Source: UBA7703 sp963667195
Lineage (GTDB): Bacteria > Bacillota > Clostridia > Christensenellales > CAG-138
NCBI GenBank assembly: GCA_963667195.1
Contig: OY762962.1
Location: forward strand, 248,001 to 312,000
Length of the DNA: 64,000 nt
Direction: 5' to 3'
Shown: positions 34,187 through 42,055 of the stretch, piece by piece
Numbering within the stretch: the stretch's first letter is position 1
How the letters are laid out: every line of letters begins with the position of its first letter
Position numbers and translations under genes: made by a program
Notes under the pieces: generated by a model
What the model saw: the letters and a program-made list of their open reading frames with translations, nothing else
What the model was told of the DNA's origin: nothing
Databases searched by the model: none

Positions 34187-35026
34187 TTACTTACCGCTGC
34201 CGTTGCTGCGGCGCACGATGTACTTGTTGGTCGGGTTCTTATGCTTGCGCGTCTTGTAACCAAGAGCGGGCTTGCCCCACGGGGTAACCGGGCCGGGCTT
34301 GCCGATCGGGCTCTTGCCTTCGCCGCCGCCGTGCGGGTGGTCGCAGGGGTTCATGACGCTGCCGCGCACGGTCGGGCGGACGCCCATGTGACGCTTGCGG
34401 CCTGCTTTACCGATCTGGATGTTCGCGTGGTCGATGTTGCCGACCTGGCCGATCGTGGCTTTCGCGTTCATCGGGATGAGACGCACTTCGCCGCTGGGCA
34501 GACGAACCTGCGCATACGCGCCTTCCTTTGCCATCAGCTGCGCCGCGTTGCCCGCGGAGCGGACGAGCTGCGCGCCCTTGCCGGGTTTGAGCTCGATGCA
34601 GTGGATCATCGTGCCGACCGGGATGTTCGCGATCGGGAGCGCGTTGCCGACCTTGATGTCGGCGGTCTCGCCGGAGACGATCATGTCGCCAACCTTGAGG
34701 CCGAGCGGGGCGATGATGTAGCGCTTCTCGCCGTCGAGGTAATGGAGCAGCGCGATGTTCGCCGAGCGGTTGGGATCGTACTCCACGGAGAAGACCTTCG
34801 CGGGCACGTTGTCCTTGTTGCGCTTGAAGTCGATGATACGGTACTTCTGGCGCGCGCCGCCGCCCTGGTGGCGAACGGTGATCTTGCCGGAGACGTTACG
34901 ACCGGCATTCTTTTTCTTATCTTCGACCAGCGAGCGTTCCGGCGTCTTCTTGGTGATCTCTTCAAAAGAAGAAACCGTCATGAAGCGCTGGCCAGGCGTG
35001 ATCGGGTTGATTTTACGGATACCCAT
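34187..35026 (-). CDS. rplB: 50S ribosomal protein L2
   Basis: A 279-residue protein at the peptidyl-transferase region and bridge B7b. RHQGGGARQKYRIIDFKRNK, EYDPNRSANIALLHYLDGEK and the C-terminal RGSVMNPCDHPHGGGEGKSP contain the conserved His of the family. The long upstream open frame (to 35164) lies inside rplW in another frame; the ATG at 35026 follows GGGGAGGACGAACC. Confidence 0.98.
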   Translation of the reverse strand: MGIRKINPITPGQRFMTVSSFEEITKKTPERSLVEDKKKNAGRNVSGKITVRHQGGGARQKYRIIDFKRNKDNVPAKVFSVEYDPNRSANIALLHYLDGEKRYIIAPLGLKVGDMIVSGETADIKVGNALPIANIPVGTMIHCIELKPGKGAQLVRSAGNAAQLMAKEGAYAQVRLPSGEVRLIPMNAKATIGQVGNIDHANIQIGKAGRKRHMGVRPTVRGSVMNPCDHPHGGGEGKSPIGKPGPVTPWGKPALGYKTRKHKNPTNKYIVRRSNGSGK

Positions 35027-35040
35027 GGTTCGTCCTCCCC

Positions 35041-35337
35041 TTACTGCGAGATGCTGTCGAAGAACTCGATGCCTTTGGAGTTCTCCTTGAGCTTCACATA
35101 GGCCTTTTTGCTGCTCGGCGTGCGGCCGGAGGAATTCCCCTGGCGGCGCATTTTGCCGTCGCAATTGATGGTATGCACGCTTTCGACTTCCACATCGAAG
35201 ATTTCTTCGACTGCCTTCTTGATCTCGATCTTGTTGGCGGTCTTGTCCACTTCGAAGGTATAGGTCTTGCTCGCGAACTGATCGTAGGATTTCTCGGTCA
35301 GAACCGGCTTTTTGATGATGTCATAGGCGCTCTTCAT
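35041..35337 (-). CDS. rplW: 50S ribosomal protein L23
   Basis: A 98-residue protein at the tunnel exit, the docking point of SRP and trigger factor. MKSAYDIIKKPVLTEKSYDQ, KTYTFEVDKTANKIEIKKAV and FDVEVESVHTINCDGKMRRQ are typical. Its ATG overlaps the rplD stop (TAATG). Confidence 0.98.
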   Translation of the reverse strand: MKSAYDIIKKPVLTEKSYDQFASKTYTFEVDKTANKIEIKKAVEEIFDVEVESVHTINCDGKMRRQGNSSGRTPSSKKAYVKLKENSKGIEFFDSISQ

Positions 35338-35957
35338 TACGCGTACACCTCCTCGATCTTCTTGGCCGATTCCTCGGTGAGGATCAGCACCTTATACTTG
35401 AGAATCTCGTACGCGCTCAGGGTGCCGACCAGGGTGGTCTTCACGCCGGGGATGTTGCGCGCAGCGCGCTCCACAGCGACGTTGGGTTCCGGCAGGACGA
35501 TGAGGGCCTGCTCCGCCTTGACGGCTTCGAGAACCTTGACCATTTCTTTGGTCTTTGCGGCCTTGAGGTTCAGCTCGTTGAAGAGAACGAGTTCGTTATC
35601 GAGAACCTTGCCGGACAGCGCGCTCTTCATTGCGAGGCGCTTGACCTTCTTGTTGACGCGGATCGTGTAGTCGCGGGGTTTGGGCGCGAACACCACGCCG
35701 CCGTGACGCCACTGGGGCGAACGTGTGGAACCCTGACGGGCACGGCCGGTGCCCTTTTGGCGCCAGGGTTTGATGCCGCCGCCGGAGACTTCCGCACGGG
35801 TAAGTGCGCTCTGCGTGCCCTGACGGCAGTTTGCGAGGTGCGCTCTGACGACCTCGTGCAGAACGAACTGATTGACAGGCTGTCCAAAAGTGTTTTCGGA
35901 GAGCTCGTATTCGCCGACCTTTTTGCCGGTGATGTCGACAATTGCTACTTTAGGCAT
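35337..35957 (-). CDS. rplD: 50S ribosomal protein L4
   Basis: A 206-residue protein with a loop at the tunnel constriction. GGGIKPWRQKGTGRARQGST is the extended loop; RSPQWRHGGVVFAPKPRDYT follows. In E. coli it also represses the S10 operon through the leader; whether the 240-nt leader here has such a site is unknown. Confidence 0.98.
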   Translation of the reverse strand: MPKVAIVDITGKKVGEYELSENTFGQPVNQFVLHEVVRAHLANCRQGTQSALTRAEVSGGGIKPWRQKGTGRARQGSTRSPQWRHGGVVFAPKPRDYTIRVNKKVKRLAMKSALSGKVLDNELVLFNELNLKAAKTKEMVKVLEAVKAEQALIVLPEPNVAVERAARNIPGVKTTLVGTLSAYEILKYKVLILTEESAKKIEEVYA

Positions 35958-35971
35958 TCTCTTGCTCCTCC

Positions 35972-36598
35972 TTACTTCACGGTGCTCGTTACGGAAACGA
36001 GGCCGCCCTTCGGGCCGGGAACCGCGCCCTTGACGAGCAGCAGGTTACGCTCTGCGTCCACGCGCGCAACTTCGAGGTTTTGCACGGTGACGGTTTCGTT
36101 GCCCATGTGGCCGGGAAGGTTCTTGTGCTTGAATACGCGGGACGGGCTCGAGTTTGCACTCATAGAACCAGGTGCGCGATGGAAGTGGGAACCGTGTGTC
36201 ATTTTACCGCGGCTCTGGTTCCAACGCTTGATGACGCCCTGGAAGCCCTTACCTTTGCTTACGCCGCGCACGTCGACTTTGTCACCTTCAACGAACATGT
36301 CCGCTTTGATGACCTGGCCGACTTCGAAGTTCTTCGCGTCGTCGAGCTTGAACTCTCTCATATAACGGAGGGGTTTCACGCCCGCTTTGGCAAAATGCCC
36401 CGTTTTCGGCTTGTTGGAGAGCTTTTCACGCAGCTCGCCAAAGCCTACCTGAACAGCTTCGTATCCGTCCGTCCCGACGGTCTTCTTTTGGATGACGGGG
36501 CACGGACCGGCTTCGATGACTGTCACGGGGATCATGGTACCGTCAGCTCGGAACATCTGCGTCATACCGATCTTTTTGCCCAAAATGGCTTTCTTCAT
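35972..36598 (-). CDS. rplC: 50S ribosomal protein L3
   Basis: A 208-residue protein near the peptidyl-transferase centre. MKKAILGKKIGMTQMFRADG begins it and GFQGVIKRWNQSRGKMTHGS holds the conserved Gln of the tryptophan-finger region. The ATG at 36598 has CCGGAGGTAAAC before it; the frame opens 19 codons earlier. Confidence 0.98.
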   Translation of the reverse strand: MKKAILGKKIGMTQMFRADGTMIPVTVIEAGPCPVIQKKTVGTDGYEAVQVGFGELREKLSNKPKTGHFAKAGVKPLRYMREFKLDDAKNFEVGQVIKADMFVEGDKVDVRGVSKGKGFQGVIKRWNQSRGKMTHGSHFHRAPGSMSANSSPSRVFKHKNLPGHMGNETVTVQNLEVARVDAERNLLLVKGAVPGPKGGLVSVTSTVK

Positions 36599-36614
36599 GT
36601 TTACCTCCGGTTGG

Positions 36615-36920
36615 TTACAGTTTGATCTCGATGTCAACACCAGCGGGGAGATCAAGCTTCATCAGCGCGTCAACGGTCTTGGAAGACGGCTGGAGAATGT
36701 CGATCAGGCGCTTGTGTGTGCGCATCTCGAATTGTTCGCGGGAATCCTTGTACTTGTGGGTTGCACGCAGAATGGTAACGATTTCCGTTTCCGTGGGCAG
36801 GGGGATCGGGCCACTGACCTGCGCGCCGGTTCTCTTGGCGGTTTCAACGATTTTCTCCGCGCTCTGATCGATCAGAGAGCTTTCATACGCCTTGAGCTTG
36901 ATGCGAATTCTGTTTGCCAT
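36615..36920 (-). CDS. rpsJ: 30S ribosomal protein S10
   Basis: A 101-residue head protein; also the NusE antitermination factor. RIRIKLKAYESSLIDQSAEK, TGAQVSGPIPLPTETEIVTI and the terminal LPAGVDIEIKL match. First gene of the 31-gene ribosomal block, with AAGGAGGATATCAATAAC before its ATG. Confidence 0.98.
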   Translation of the reverse strand: MANRIRIKLKAYESSLIDQSAEKIVETAKRTGAQVSGPIPLPTETEIVTILRATHKYKDSREQFEMRTHKRLIDILQPSSKTVDALMKLDLPAGVDIEIKL

Positions 36921-37166
36921 GTTATTGATATCCTCCTTCGTAATAGGGGGCGGTACACAAAGCCGTGTGTTTCCTTCTTCATAAGGCAGGCGCAGCCTCT
37001 CGGCTGTGCGCTAAACTCGTTCGGGACTTACACGAATTGCTCCGTAGACTCACCCTCGTCCATGATACGGACGTTGGGTCTGAGCGGAAATTACCCGGAT
37101 GGCAGAACCGGCAACCTCCCGATCATCCCTTTCACGCGCAAAAACATCGCCTTTGCGGCGCGAACA
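36921..37166 (-). promoter_or_regulatory. Long 5' leader of the S10 operon
   Basis: About 240 nt of untranslated RNA between the promoter and rpsJ. It contains several small inverted repeats, for example GTCCGTATCATGGAC, GCACAGCCGAGAGGCTGCGC and ACACGGCTTTGTGT, but I see no terminator and cannot match a known leader. Translational or transcriptional control by a ribosomal protein is plausible. Confidence 0.5.
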
Positions 37167-37171
37167 GTCTT

Positions 37172-37200
37172 ATTTTACACAGTCTGGGTAGGGATTGCAA
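37172..37200 (-). promoter_or_regulatory. Promoter of the S10-spc-alpha block
   Basis: TTGCAA (37200-37195), 17 nt, TAAAAT (37177-37172) on the minus strand. It is the only convincing promoter I found for the block. Upstream to 37534 lies non-coding DNA with one hairpin (TTGCCCG/CGGGCAA, 37255-37272) and A/T-rich tracts. Confidence 0.75.
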
Positions 37201-37534
37201 GAAGAATTTTAAGAATTTGAGCAACTATTTTCGCGAACGATGCTCTGCATGTTTTGCCCGCAAACGGGCAATTTCCGGCGGAAGTGGTCGAATGCGGCGT
37301 TTTGCGCAATTTTGCGTCCGATCCTATCAAAATCCAACGTTTTTTGCGCTTTTTTAACCGCTCAGGGAGTATATCACACTTTTTCCTGCCGCGCAACACC
37401 GCGAAACGCGTTCTTGCTGCACTCGCGCACTCATTTACGGATCAGAAACGCGATCTAGTACTCCTTTTGATTCTTCTTCCTATATATAGTACCGCAGAGA
37501 ATTACGACAATCGTTTGCCTGAAAATGCGCGCAT

Positions 37535-37563
37535 AAAAAACAGGCTCAATCTTGAGCCTGTTG
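37535..37563 (-). terminator. Intrinsic terminator after the GntR-family gene
   Basis: AACAGGCTCAA and TTGAGCCTGTT form an 11-bp stem followed by TTTTTTA on the minus strand, about 20 nt behind the stop codon. Confidence 0.93.
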
Positions 37564-37581
37564 TTTGAGACGAAGGTCCGG

Positions 37582-38253
37582 TTATTTCATTGTATTCGGA
37601 ATAAACTGTTTTGCGTTGAGGATGTGGTCGCGCAGCAGGTTGCAGGCGCTGTCGAAATCCCCTTCGCGGCAGGTCATGATGATTGCCTCGTGCTCGTTGA
37701 TCGAAACCTCGCGCGTCTGCTGGGTTCCGTAGAAGCTTGCGCGCAGATAACGGTCGATGTTGGCATGCACCAACTCCAGCAGGAAGTTTGCCATCGAGTT
37801 CTTCGCATGCGAGGTCAAAATCTCATGGAACTTGTAGTTGAGCTCCTCTGAACGGACGATGTCATCCACGTTGGTCTCCCGCTGCTGACGAACGATCTCG
37901 TCCAGCGCGTCAAAATCCGCTTTCGTGAGCATCGGCGCGCTGTTGCGCATCATCATGACGGAAAGAGTCGCACGCACTTCCATCATATCTAACAGTTCGC
38001 TCCGCGTGAGCTCCGTTACCGCGGCTCCGCGATTGGCGTGGATGCGGACAAGCCCCTGCGCTTCGAGTCTTCTGAGCGCCTCACGCACCGGAATGTGGCT
38101 GACGTTGAGCGCCGCGGAAATCTCGTCCTGTTTGAGCTGCATGCCCCCCGGCAGCTTGCCGCTGATGATGCCTTCCCGAAGCACATGAAAAATCCACTCC
38201 TGCGTGGCGCCGACGCGCGGCCCCACCTGTTCCGCTATGGCTTTGTAATCCAT
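37582..38253 (-). CDS. GntR-family transcriptional regulator, FCD subfamily
   Basis: A 223-residue repressor-type protein. Residues 15-80 are the winged helix-turn-helix with IISGKLPGGMQLKQDEISAA and SHIPVREALRRLEAQGLVRI. The remainder is an all-helical FCD ligand domain with NYKFHEILTSHAKN and NEHEAIIMTCREGD, carrying the His and Asp residues that usually bind a metal and an acidic sugar or hydroxy acid. It is divergent from, and 1.4 kb away from, the glycosidase-kinase pair, with the XRE gene between; control of that pair is possible. Its own promoter overlaps an inverted repeat GCATT...AATGC, which suggests autoregulation. Confidence 0.93.
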   Translation of the reverse strand: MDYKAIAEQVGPRVGATQEWIFHVLREGIISGKLPGGMQLKQDEISAALNVSHIPVREALRRLEAQGLVRIHANRGAAVTELTRSELLDMMEVRATLSVMMMRNSAPMLTKADFDALDEIVRQQRETNVDDIVRSEELNYKFHEILTSHAKNSMANFLLELVHANIDRYLRASFYGTQQTREVSINEHEAIIMTCREGDFDSACNLLRDHILNAKQFIPNTMK

Positions 38254-38303
38254 AATTCACCTCATAAAGTTTGAGAGTTGAACACAAGAAACGATCTATG
38301 TGC

Positions 38304-38332
38304 ATTATATATGATCGAATGCCGGGATGCAA
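38304..38332 (-). promoter_or_regulatory. Promoter of the GntR-family gene
   Basis: TTGCAT (38332-38327), 17 nt, TATAAT (38309-38304) on the minus strand. An inverted repeat GCATT..AATGC (38303-38323) covers the -10 box, and TGCATA...TATGCA lies just upstream; both could be operator halves. Confidence 0.8.
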
Positions 38333-38404
38333 CCCTTTTGCATAATGTATGTTTGTATGCAGTATAATCACCAGAGCATGCGGTTTCTTTCCAAAATACA
38401 AAGA

Positions 38405-38466
38405 AACAGGAAACGAACTTCTTCCGGCGCGCATATCGTGCGTTTGGATTTCGGCTGTTTCCTGTT
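38405..38466 (-). terminator. Possible terminator after the XRE gene
   Basis: A perfect 10-bp inverted repeat, AACAGGAAAC and GTTTCCTGTT, spaced by 42 nt, followed on the minus strand by TCTTTGTATTTT. The large loop makes it an unusual terminator. Confidence 0.4.
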
Positions 38467-38537
38467 GGATGGCCTATGGGTATCTGTGTCGGTTTACCTT
38501 GCTTCCTCCTCCCGGGCCGGCGGAGGTCAATCCTGTT

Positions 38538-38873
38538 TCAGCGGCCGTACTTCACGCGCTCCAGGCGAATCAGCGCCAGAACGCCTTCACGGATCTCGCT
38601 CGGCAGGCGGTCAGCCAATGCTACGTCGTTACGGTACGACTGCATGCCTTCCGTGTCGAACAGATAGCTCGGTTCCTCGGTCAGTCCGAGAATGCTGTCG
38701 GTCGAGGTGTTGTAATGCGTCGCGATCGCAACCAGGGAAGCGATGTCCGGCATGCAACGGTTGGATTCCCACGCGGCGACGGACTGTTGTACTACGCCAA
38801 CCGACTCGCCAAGCTGCTGCTGCGTTTCGCCGTGGGATTTCCGAAGTCTCTTGATGCTTGCTCCAATGTCCAT
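38538..38873 (-). CDS. XRE-family helix-turn-helix regulator
   Basis: A 111-residue protein. Residues 1-65 are a Cro/CI-type domain: MDIGASIKRLRKSHGETQQQ, LGESVGVVQQSVAAWESNRC (recognition helix) and MPDIASLVAIATHYNTSTDS. The C-terminal 45 residues, LFDTEGMQSYRNDVALADRL and onward, hold a short helical segment of unknown role. Small size and lack of a sensor domain fit a regulator that works with another signal or by dimer control. A strong site GGAGGAGAGAGAACAAAT lies before the ATG. It faces away from the glycosidase gene across a 780-bp AT-rich region. The target is unknown. Confidence 0.9.
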   Translation of the reverse strand: MDIGASIKRLRKSHGETQQQLGESVGVVQQSVAAWESNRCMPDIASLVAIATHYNTSTDSILGLTEEPSYLFDTEGMQSYRNDVALADRLPSEIREGVLALIRLERVKYGR

Positions 38874-39656
38874 ATTTGTTCTCTCTCCTCCAACTGATGT
38901 TGACAGTATCTGCTTTTCGTGAATTTAAAGCAGCGATACGGGGTTGACACAAGGCGATATCCCTGCGCCGTCAGCTCTATCCTCACTGGTACTCGGAAGA
39001 ACCGTTAAATTCATTTTACTATATAACTGGACAGAAGAAAAGAGCCAGAATAAAGTTTAATTAAAACTTTTTTGTGGCATTGACAGTGATAGTACGTTTT
39101 ACTGTTTCATATGAATCTATTTTTCTTTCTTTTGCTCTTTTCGGTCAATTGTGTTTTCGACTATATATTTCTGTTATCCAACACGCGGATACAATAGAAC
39201 ACAATGAATTTACGAACGGTACTCGAAATCGTTTTCGTGCGTTTTGTAACCATTCGAATCAAAATGCGAGCGATATTCTCCGATTCAAATATGTCATCTA
39301 TACAAGTGAATCAATTTGAGTTACGCGTGTTAACCTTGAATCAGGATAACGCTTCCATAATACAGCACAGGCTCGTGAACCGATCGTGTTACATTGTAAT
39401 ATTTCTGCATGCCAATTGCGTGGCGTTTCTCTCGTTTTTATCGCGATCGCTAGATCGTAGAAAATCAATCCAATTTTACTCTATCAAATAAATGTTACAT
39501 TTGGAGATGCAATTACATTGTATTTTTTTCCAAGAATCATAGCACGCGAAAAATAAATTGTGCTATACTATTCCAAGTGTAACGGTTCTTACCGCTCGCG
39601 ATACAAGACACATTGTCACATGACAATTTCATTTCATTTCTTTTTGGAGGCGGCAT
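38874..39656. other. AT-rich 783-bp regulatory stretch between divergent genes
   Basis: No credible gene: open frames here have no ribosome binding site and lack family features. The stretch is clearly more AT-rich than the neighbouring genes. It contains TTGACA three times on the plus strand (near 38909, 38964 and 39083) without convincing -10 partners, an inverted repeat AAAGTTT/AAACTTT followed by TTT (about 39053-39071), a TATACT (39564-39569) suited to the glycosidase gene, and an operator-like palindrome at 39612-39627. Regulated promoters of both flanking genes should lie here. Confidence 0.55.
39612..39627 (+). promoter_or_regulatory. Operator-like palindrome before the family-4 glycosidase gene
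   Basis: ATTGTCA-CA-TGACAAT is a perfect 7+7 inverted repeat located about 45 nt behind the TATACT box (39564-39569) and 18 nt before the ribosome binding site. The form TTGTC(N4)GACAA resembles GntR/FadR-type sites, so the nearby FCD regulator is the first candidate. Confidence 0.55.
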
Positions 39657-40946
39657 ATGGGCATCAAGCTGGCAATCGTCGGTGCAGGCAGCACCTATTG
39701 TCCCGAGCTGATGCAGGGACTGATCCGCCGCAAGGATAAGATTCAGCTGGATGAACTGCGCCTGAGCGATATCGACGAATCCCGGCTCAATATCGTCGGT
39801 GAGTTTTGCGAGCGCGTGCTGCTGGAAAACGGCATGGAGCCGCGCATCACGCGCACAATCGATCTGCCGCGCGCGCTGGACGGCGCAGACTTCGTGGTCG
39901 CGCAGATTCGAGCGGGCAGGCTTGAGGCACGCATTCGCGACGAGAAGATTCCGCTCGGCTACGGCTTCATCGGTCAGGAGACGACCGGCATCGGCGGCTT
40001 CACCAACGCCTTGCGCACGATTCCGCAGATGGGCAAAATCGCAAGCGCCATCGAGCAATACGCGCCCGAAGCCTGGCTGATCAATTTTTCCAATCCCTCC
40101 GGCATTGTTACGGAGTTTCTGCTCAATCACACCAACGTCAAATCGGTTGGGCTTTGCAATCTGCCGATTGGGATTCAGGAACGCGTTTCGAAGCTCCTGC
40201 GCCTGCCGATGGATCAGGTGCGGTTGGAGACGGTGTCACTCAACCATTGCGGCGCGGTCGCCGCGGTACATGTCGGCGTTAAGAACGTGCTGCCCGGGTT
40301 GCTGACGCAAGGTGTTCTGGATCAAGCGTCCGCGCAGGACCCGTGGATTCAAAACTATCGTCCCATCATCGAGCTACTAAACGCCATTCCCAACGATTAT
40401 CTGCAATACTTCTTCTATCACGAGAGAAAACTCAACGAACAAAAGGCTGCGCCGCAAACGCGCGGAGAAGCCTGTGTCGATATCGAAACCCGCCTGCTAT
40501 CCTATTATGCGGACGAGCGGAATCGCACCGTACCGCCGATGCTGGCGGAGCGCGGCGGACACCTGTATTCGGAGGCGGCAATCGCGTTGATCGCGTCGCT
40601 TTCCGGCGCGGAGCCCGGCTATCATGTGATCGACGTGCAAAATAAGGGTGTGATCGACTTTTTACCCGACAACAGCGTGATTGAAACCTGCTGTTATGTC
40701 GAGAAGAATAGCATCCGTCGTATGCCGCTGACCGTTTCGCCCTGCGATACGCTCCGGGCGCTGCTCACCAGCGTGAAAGCATATGAAACGCTCACCGTGC
40801 AGGCTGCGATGACGGGAGACCGCCAAACAGCGCTCCGTGCGCTGGCCTGCAACCCCATCACGGCCGATCTGGATCGTGCTCAACCCTGCCTTCTTGAAAT
40901 GCTGGAGCAAAACCGCTCACTTCTTCCCAATTTCTTTGCGCAGTAA
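39657..40946 (+). CDS. Family 4 glycoside hydrolase, probable 6-phospho-beta-glucosidase
   Basis: A 429-residue NAD- and Mn-dependent glycosidase that cleaves 6-phosphorylated disaccharides by an oxidation-elimination route. The Rossmann motif is KLAIVGAGSTYCPELMQGL; LINFSNPSGIVTEF and VGLCNLPIG carry the metal-site Cys; SLNHCGAV gives the metal His. GFIGQETTGIGGF is typical of the beta-glucosidase branch and differs from the alpha-glucosidase and alpha-galactosidase branches. A site GGAGGCGGCAT precedes ATG. The neighbour downstream is a BadF-type sugar kinase, not a PTS component, so the 6-phospho group may come from that kinase. Substrate identity is inferred. Confidence 0.9.
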   Translation: MGIKLAIVGAGSTYCPELMQGLIRRKDKIQLDELRLSDIDESRLNIVGEFCERVLLENGMEPRITRTIDLPRALDGADFVVAQIRAGRLEARIRDEKIPLGYGFIGQETTGIGGFTNALRTIPQMGKIASAIEQYAPEAWLINFSNPSGIVTEFLLNHTNVKSVGLCNLPIGIQERVSKLLRLPMDQVRLETVSLNHCGAVAAVHVGVKNVLPGLLTQGVLDQASAQDPWIQNYRPIIELLNAIPNDYLQYFFYHERKLNEQKAAPQTRGEACVDIETRLLSYYADERNRTVPPMLAERGGHLYSEAAIALIASLSGAEPGYHVIDVQNKGVIDFLPDNSVIETCCYVEKNSIRRMPLTVSPCDTLRALLTSVKAYETLTVQAAMTGDRQTALRALACNPITADLDRAQPCLLEMLEQNRSLLPNFFAQ

Positions 40947-41056
40947 GCCCGCTCAATTTTGATCGTATCCAACCTGATTTGTATCGACTTTCCATCCTTC
41001 TGAATCTATTCTAGGCCGCAGCTCTTTTGTATCACACCACAGTAAGGATTACATAT

Positions 41057-42007
41057 ATGGACGAGAAACGCTGCTATCTGGCCGTCGACGGCGGTAACTC
41101 CAAAACCGAATATCGCCTGCTCGACGCGTCCGGCGTGGTCATTGCCGCGCACCGCGGGGGTGCAAGCAACCACGAGACCATGCCCGGCGGATTTGAAGAT
41201 GCGGCGGACGTGCTTGTGGAATCCATCGAGACCCTGCTGGAAGCGCAGGGCTATTCGCTGAGTCAGGTGACCGATGCGGTGCTTGGGCTTGCGGGCGCGG
41301 ATTATTCGGAGCAGGCAAGCGCGCTGCAGCAGGCGCTACGTGCACACGGACTCAGCCATAATTTTGTCTGCAACGACGGCTATCTCGGCGTAATGGCGGG
41401 CATCGACAGTGGCGTTGGCATCTGCTACTCCGCAGGTTCCGGCGTTACCTGCGCCGGAATGAACGCGGAAGGTGAACGCGCACAGTTCGGCGGAATCGGC
41501 GTACTCAGCGGAGACACCGGCGGCGGGTTTGATATCGCGGCGTTCGTCTATCGATGCGTGTATCAGCATCTCTTCTTCGAAAAGCCCTACACTGCGCTCA
41601 AGGATGCGTATTTTACGCTGTTTGATATCAAGTCACCGGAGGCGTTTCTCTCCTCCGCCGCGCGCATTCAAAACGAAGAAGCCGCGCGCCAGCTGATCGG
41701 GCTGTTCTTCACCGCGGTGGAAACCAGCGATGAAATTGCGCTTCGCTATGCGGCGCTTGCCGCGAGCCACGCCGCGGACTGCATCATCGCGGTATCCGAT
41801 TCTCTCCGGCTCAAGCAGACGATACAGGTTGCGCTCTCGGGCTCCATCATGACCGCAGTCGCTCCCCCCGCCTATCGCCGCATGATCGAATACGAGCTCT
41901 TCCGCCGCCGGGGTAAATGCTTCTCTCTGCGCGTCAATGATCGTCCGCCGGTCGACGGCGCGGTACGCTGGGTTCGCCTGCGAAATCACCTGACCATTGG
42001 TTCGTAA
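41057..42007 (+). CDS. BadF/BadG-family sugar kinase (N-acetylglucosamine kinase-like)
   Basis: A 316-residue member of the ASKHA fold. YLAVDGGNSKTEYRLLDA is the phosphate-1 loop, AVLGLAGADYSEQA follows, GICYSAGSGVTCAGMNAEG and FGGIGVLSGDTGGGFDIA form the second phosphate and sugar regions. Relatives phosphorylate N-acetylglucosamine or glucosamine; others in this family act in aromatic-acid metabolism, but the position behind a family-4 glycosidase favours a sugar. ATG 41057 is chosen over the frame opening at 41027 because AAGGATTACATAT lies before it and it starts directly at the fold. A terminator follows at 42026-42055, so the glycosidase and kinase probably form a two-gene operon. Confidence 0.88.
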   Translation: MDEKRCYLAVDGGNSKTEYRLLDASGVVIAAHRGGASNHETMPGGFEDAADVLVESIETLLEAQGYSLSQVTDAVLGLAGADYSEQASALQQALRAHGLSHNFVCNDGYLGVMAGIDSGVGICYSAGSGVTCAGMNAEGERAQFGGIGVLSGDTGGGFDIAAFVYRCVYQHLFFEKPYTALKDAYFTLFDIKSPEAFLSSAARIQNEEAARQLIGLFFTAVETSDEIALRYAALAASHAADCIIAVSDSLRLKQTIQVALSGSIMTAVAPPAYRRMIEYELFRRRGKCFSLRVNDRPPVDGAVRWVRLRNHLTIGS

Positions 42008-42025
42008 CGGTTCTATCGCCTCTAT

Positions 42026-42055
42026 CCCGTCCGCCACCGCGCGAACGGGTTTTTT
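42026..42055 (+). terminator. Intrinsic terminator after the sugar kinase gene
   Basis: CCCGT and ACGGG close a hairpin with a 14-nt, partly paired loop, followed by TTTTTT on the plus strand. Its T run touches the stop codon of the opposite GNAT gene. Confidence 0.7.

Noticed and set aside
38358..38363. TATAAT on the plus strand near the GntR promoter
   Set aside because: The only -35-like hexamer is 19 nt away, and no plus-strand gene follows for 1.3 kb; more likely chance or part of an operator.
39204..39491. A 95-codon plus-strand open frame in the AT-rich gap before the glycosidase gene
   Set aside because: No ribosome binding site, unusual composition rich in Ile, Ser and Phe as expected from AT-rich random sequence.
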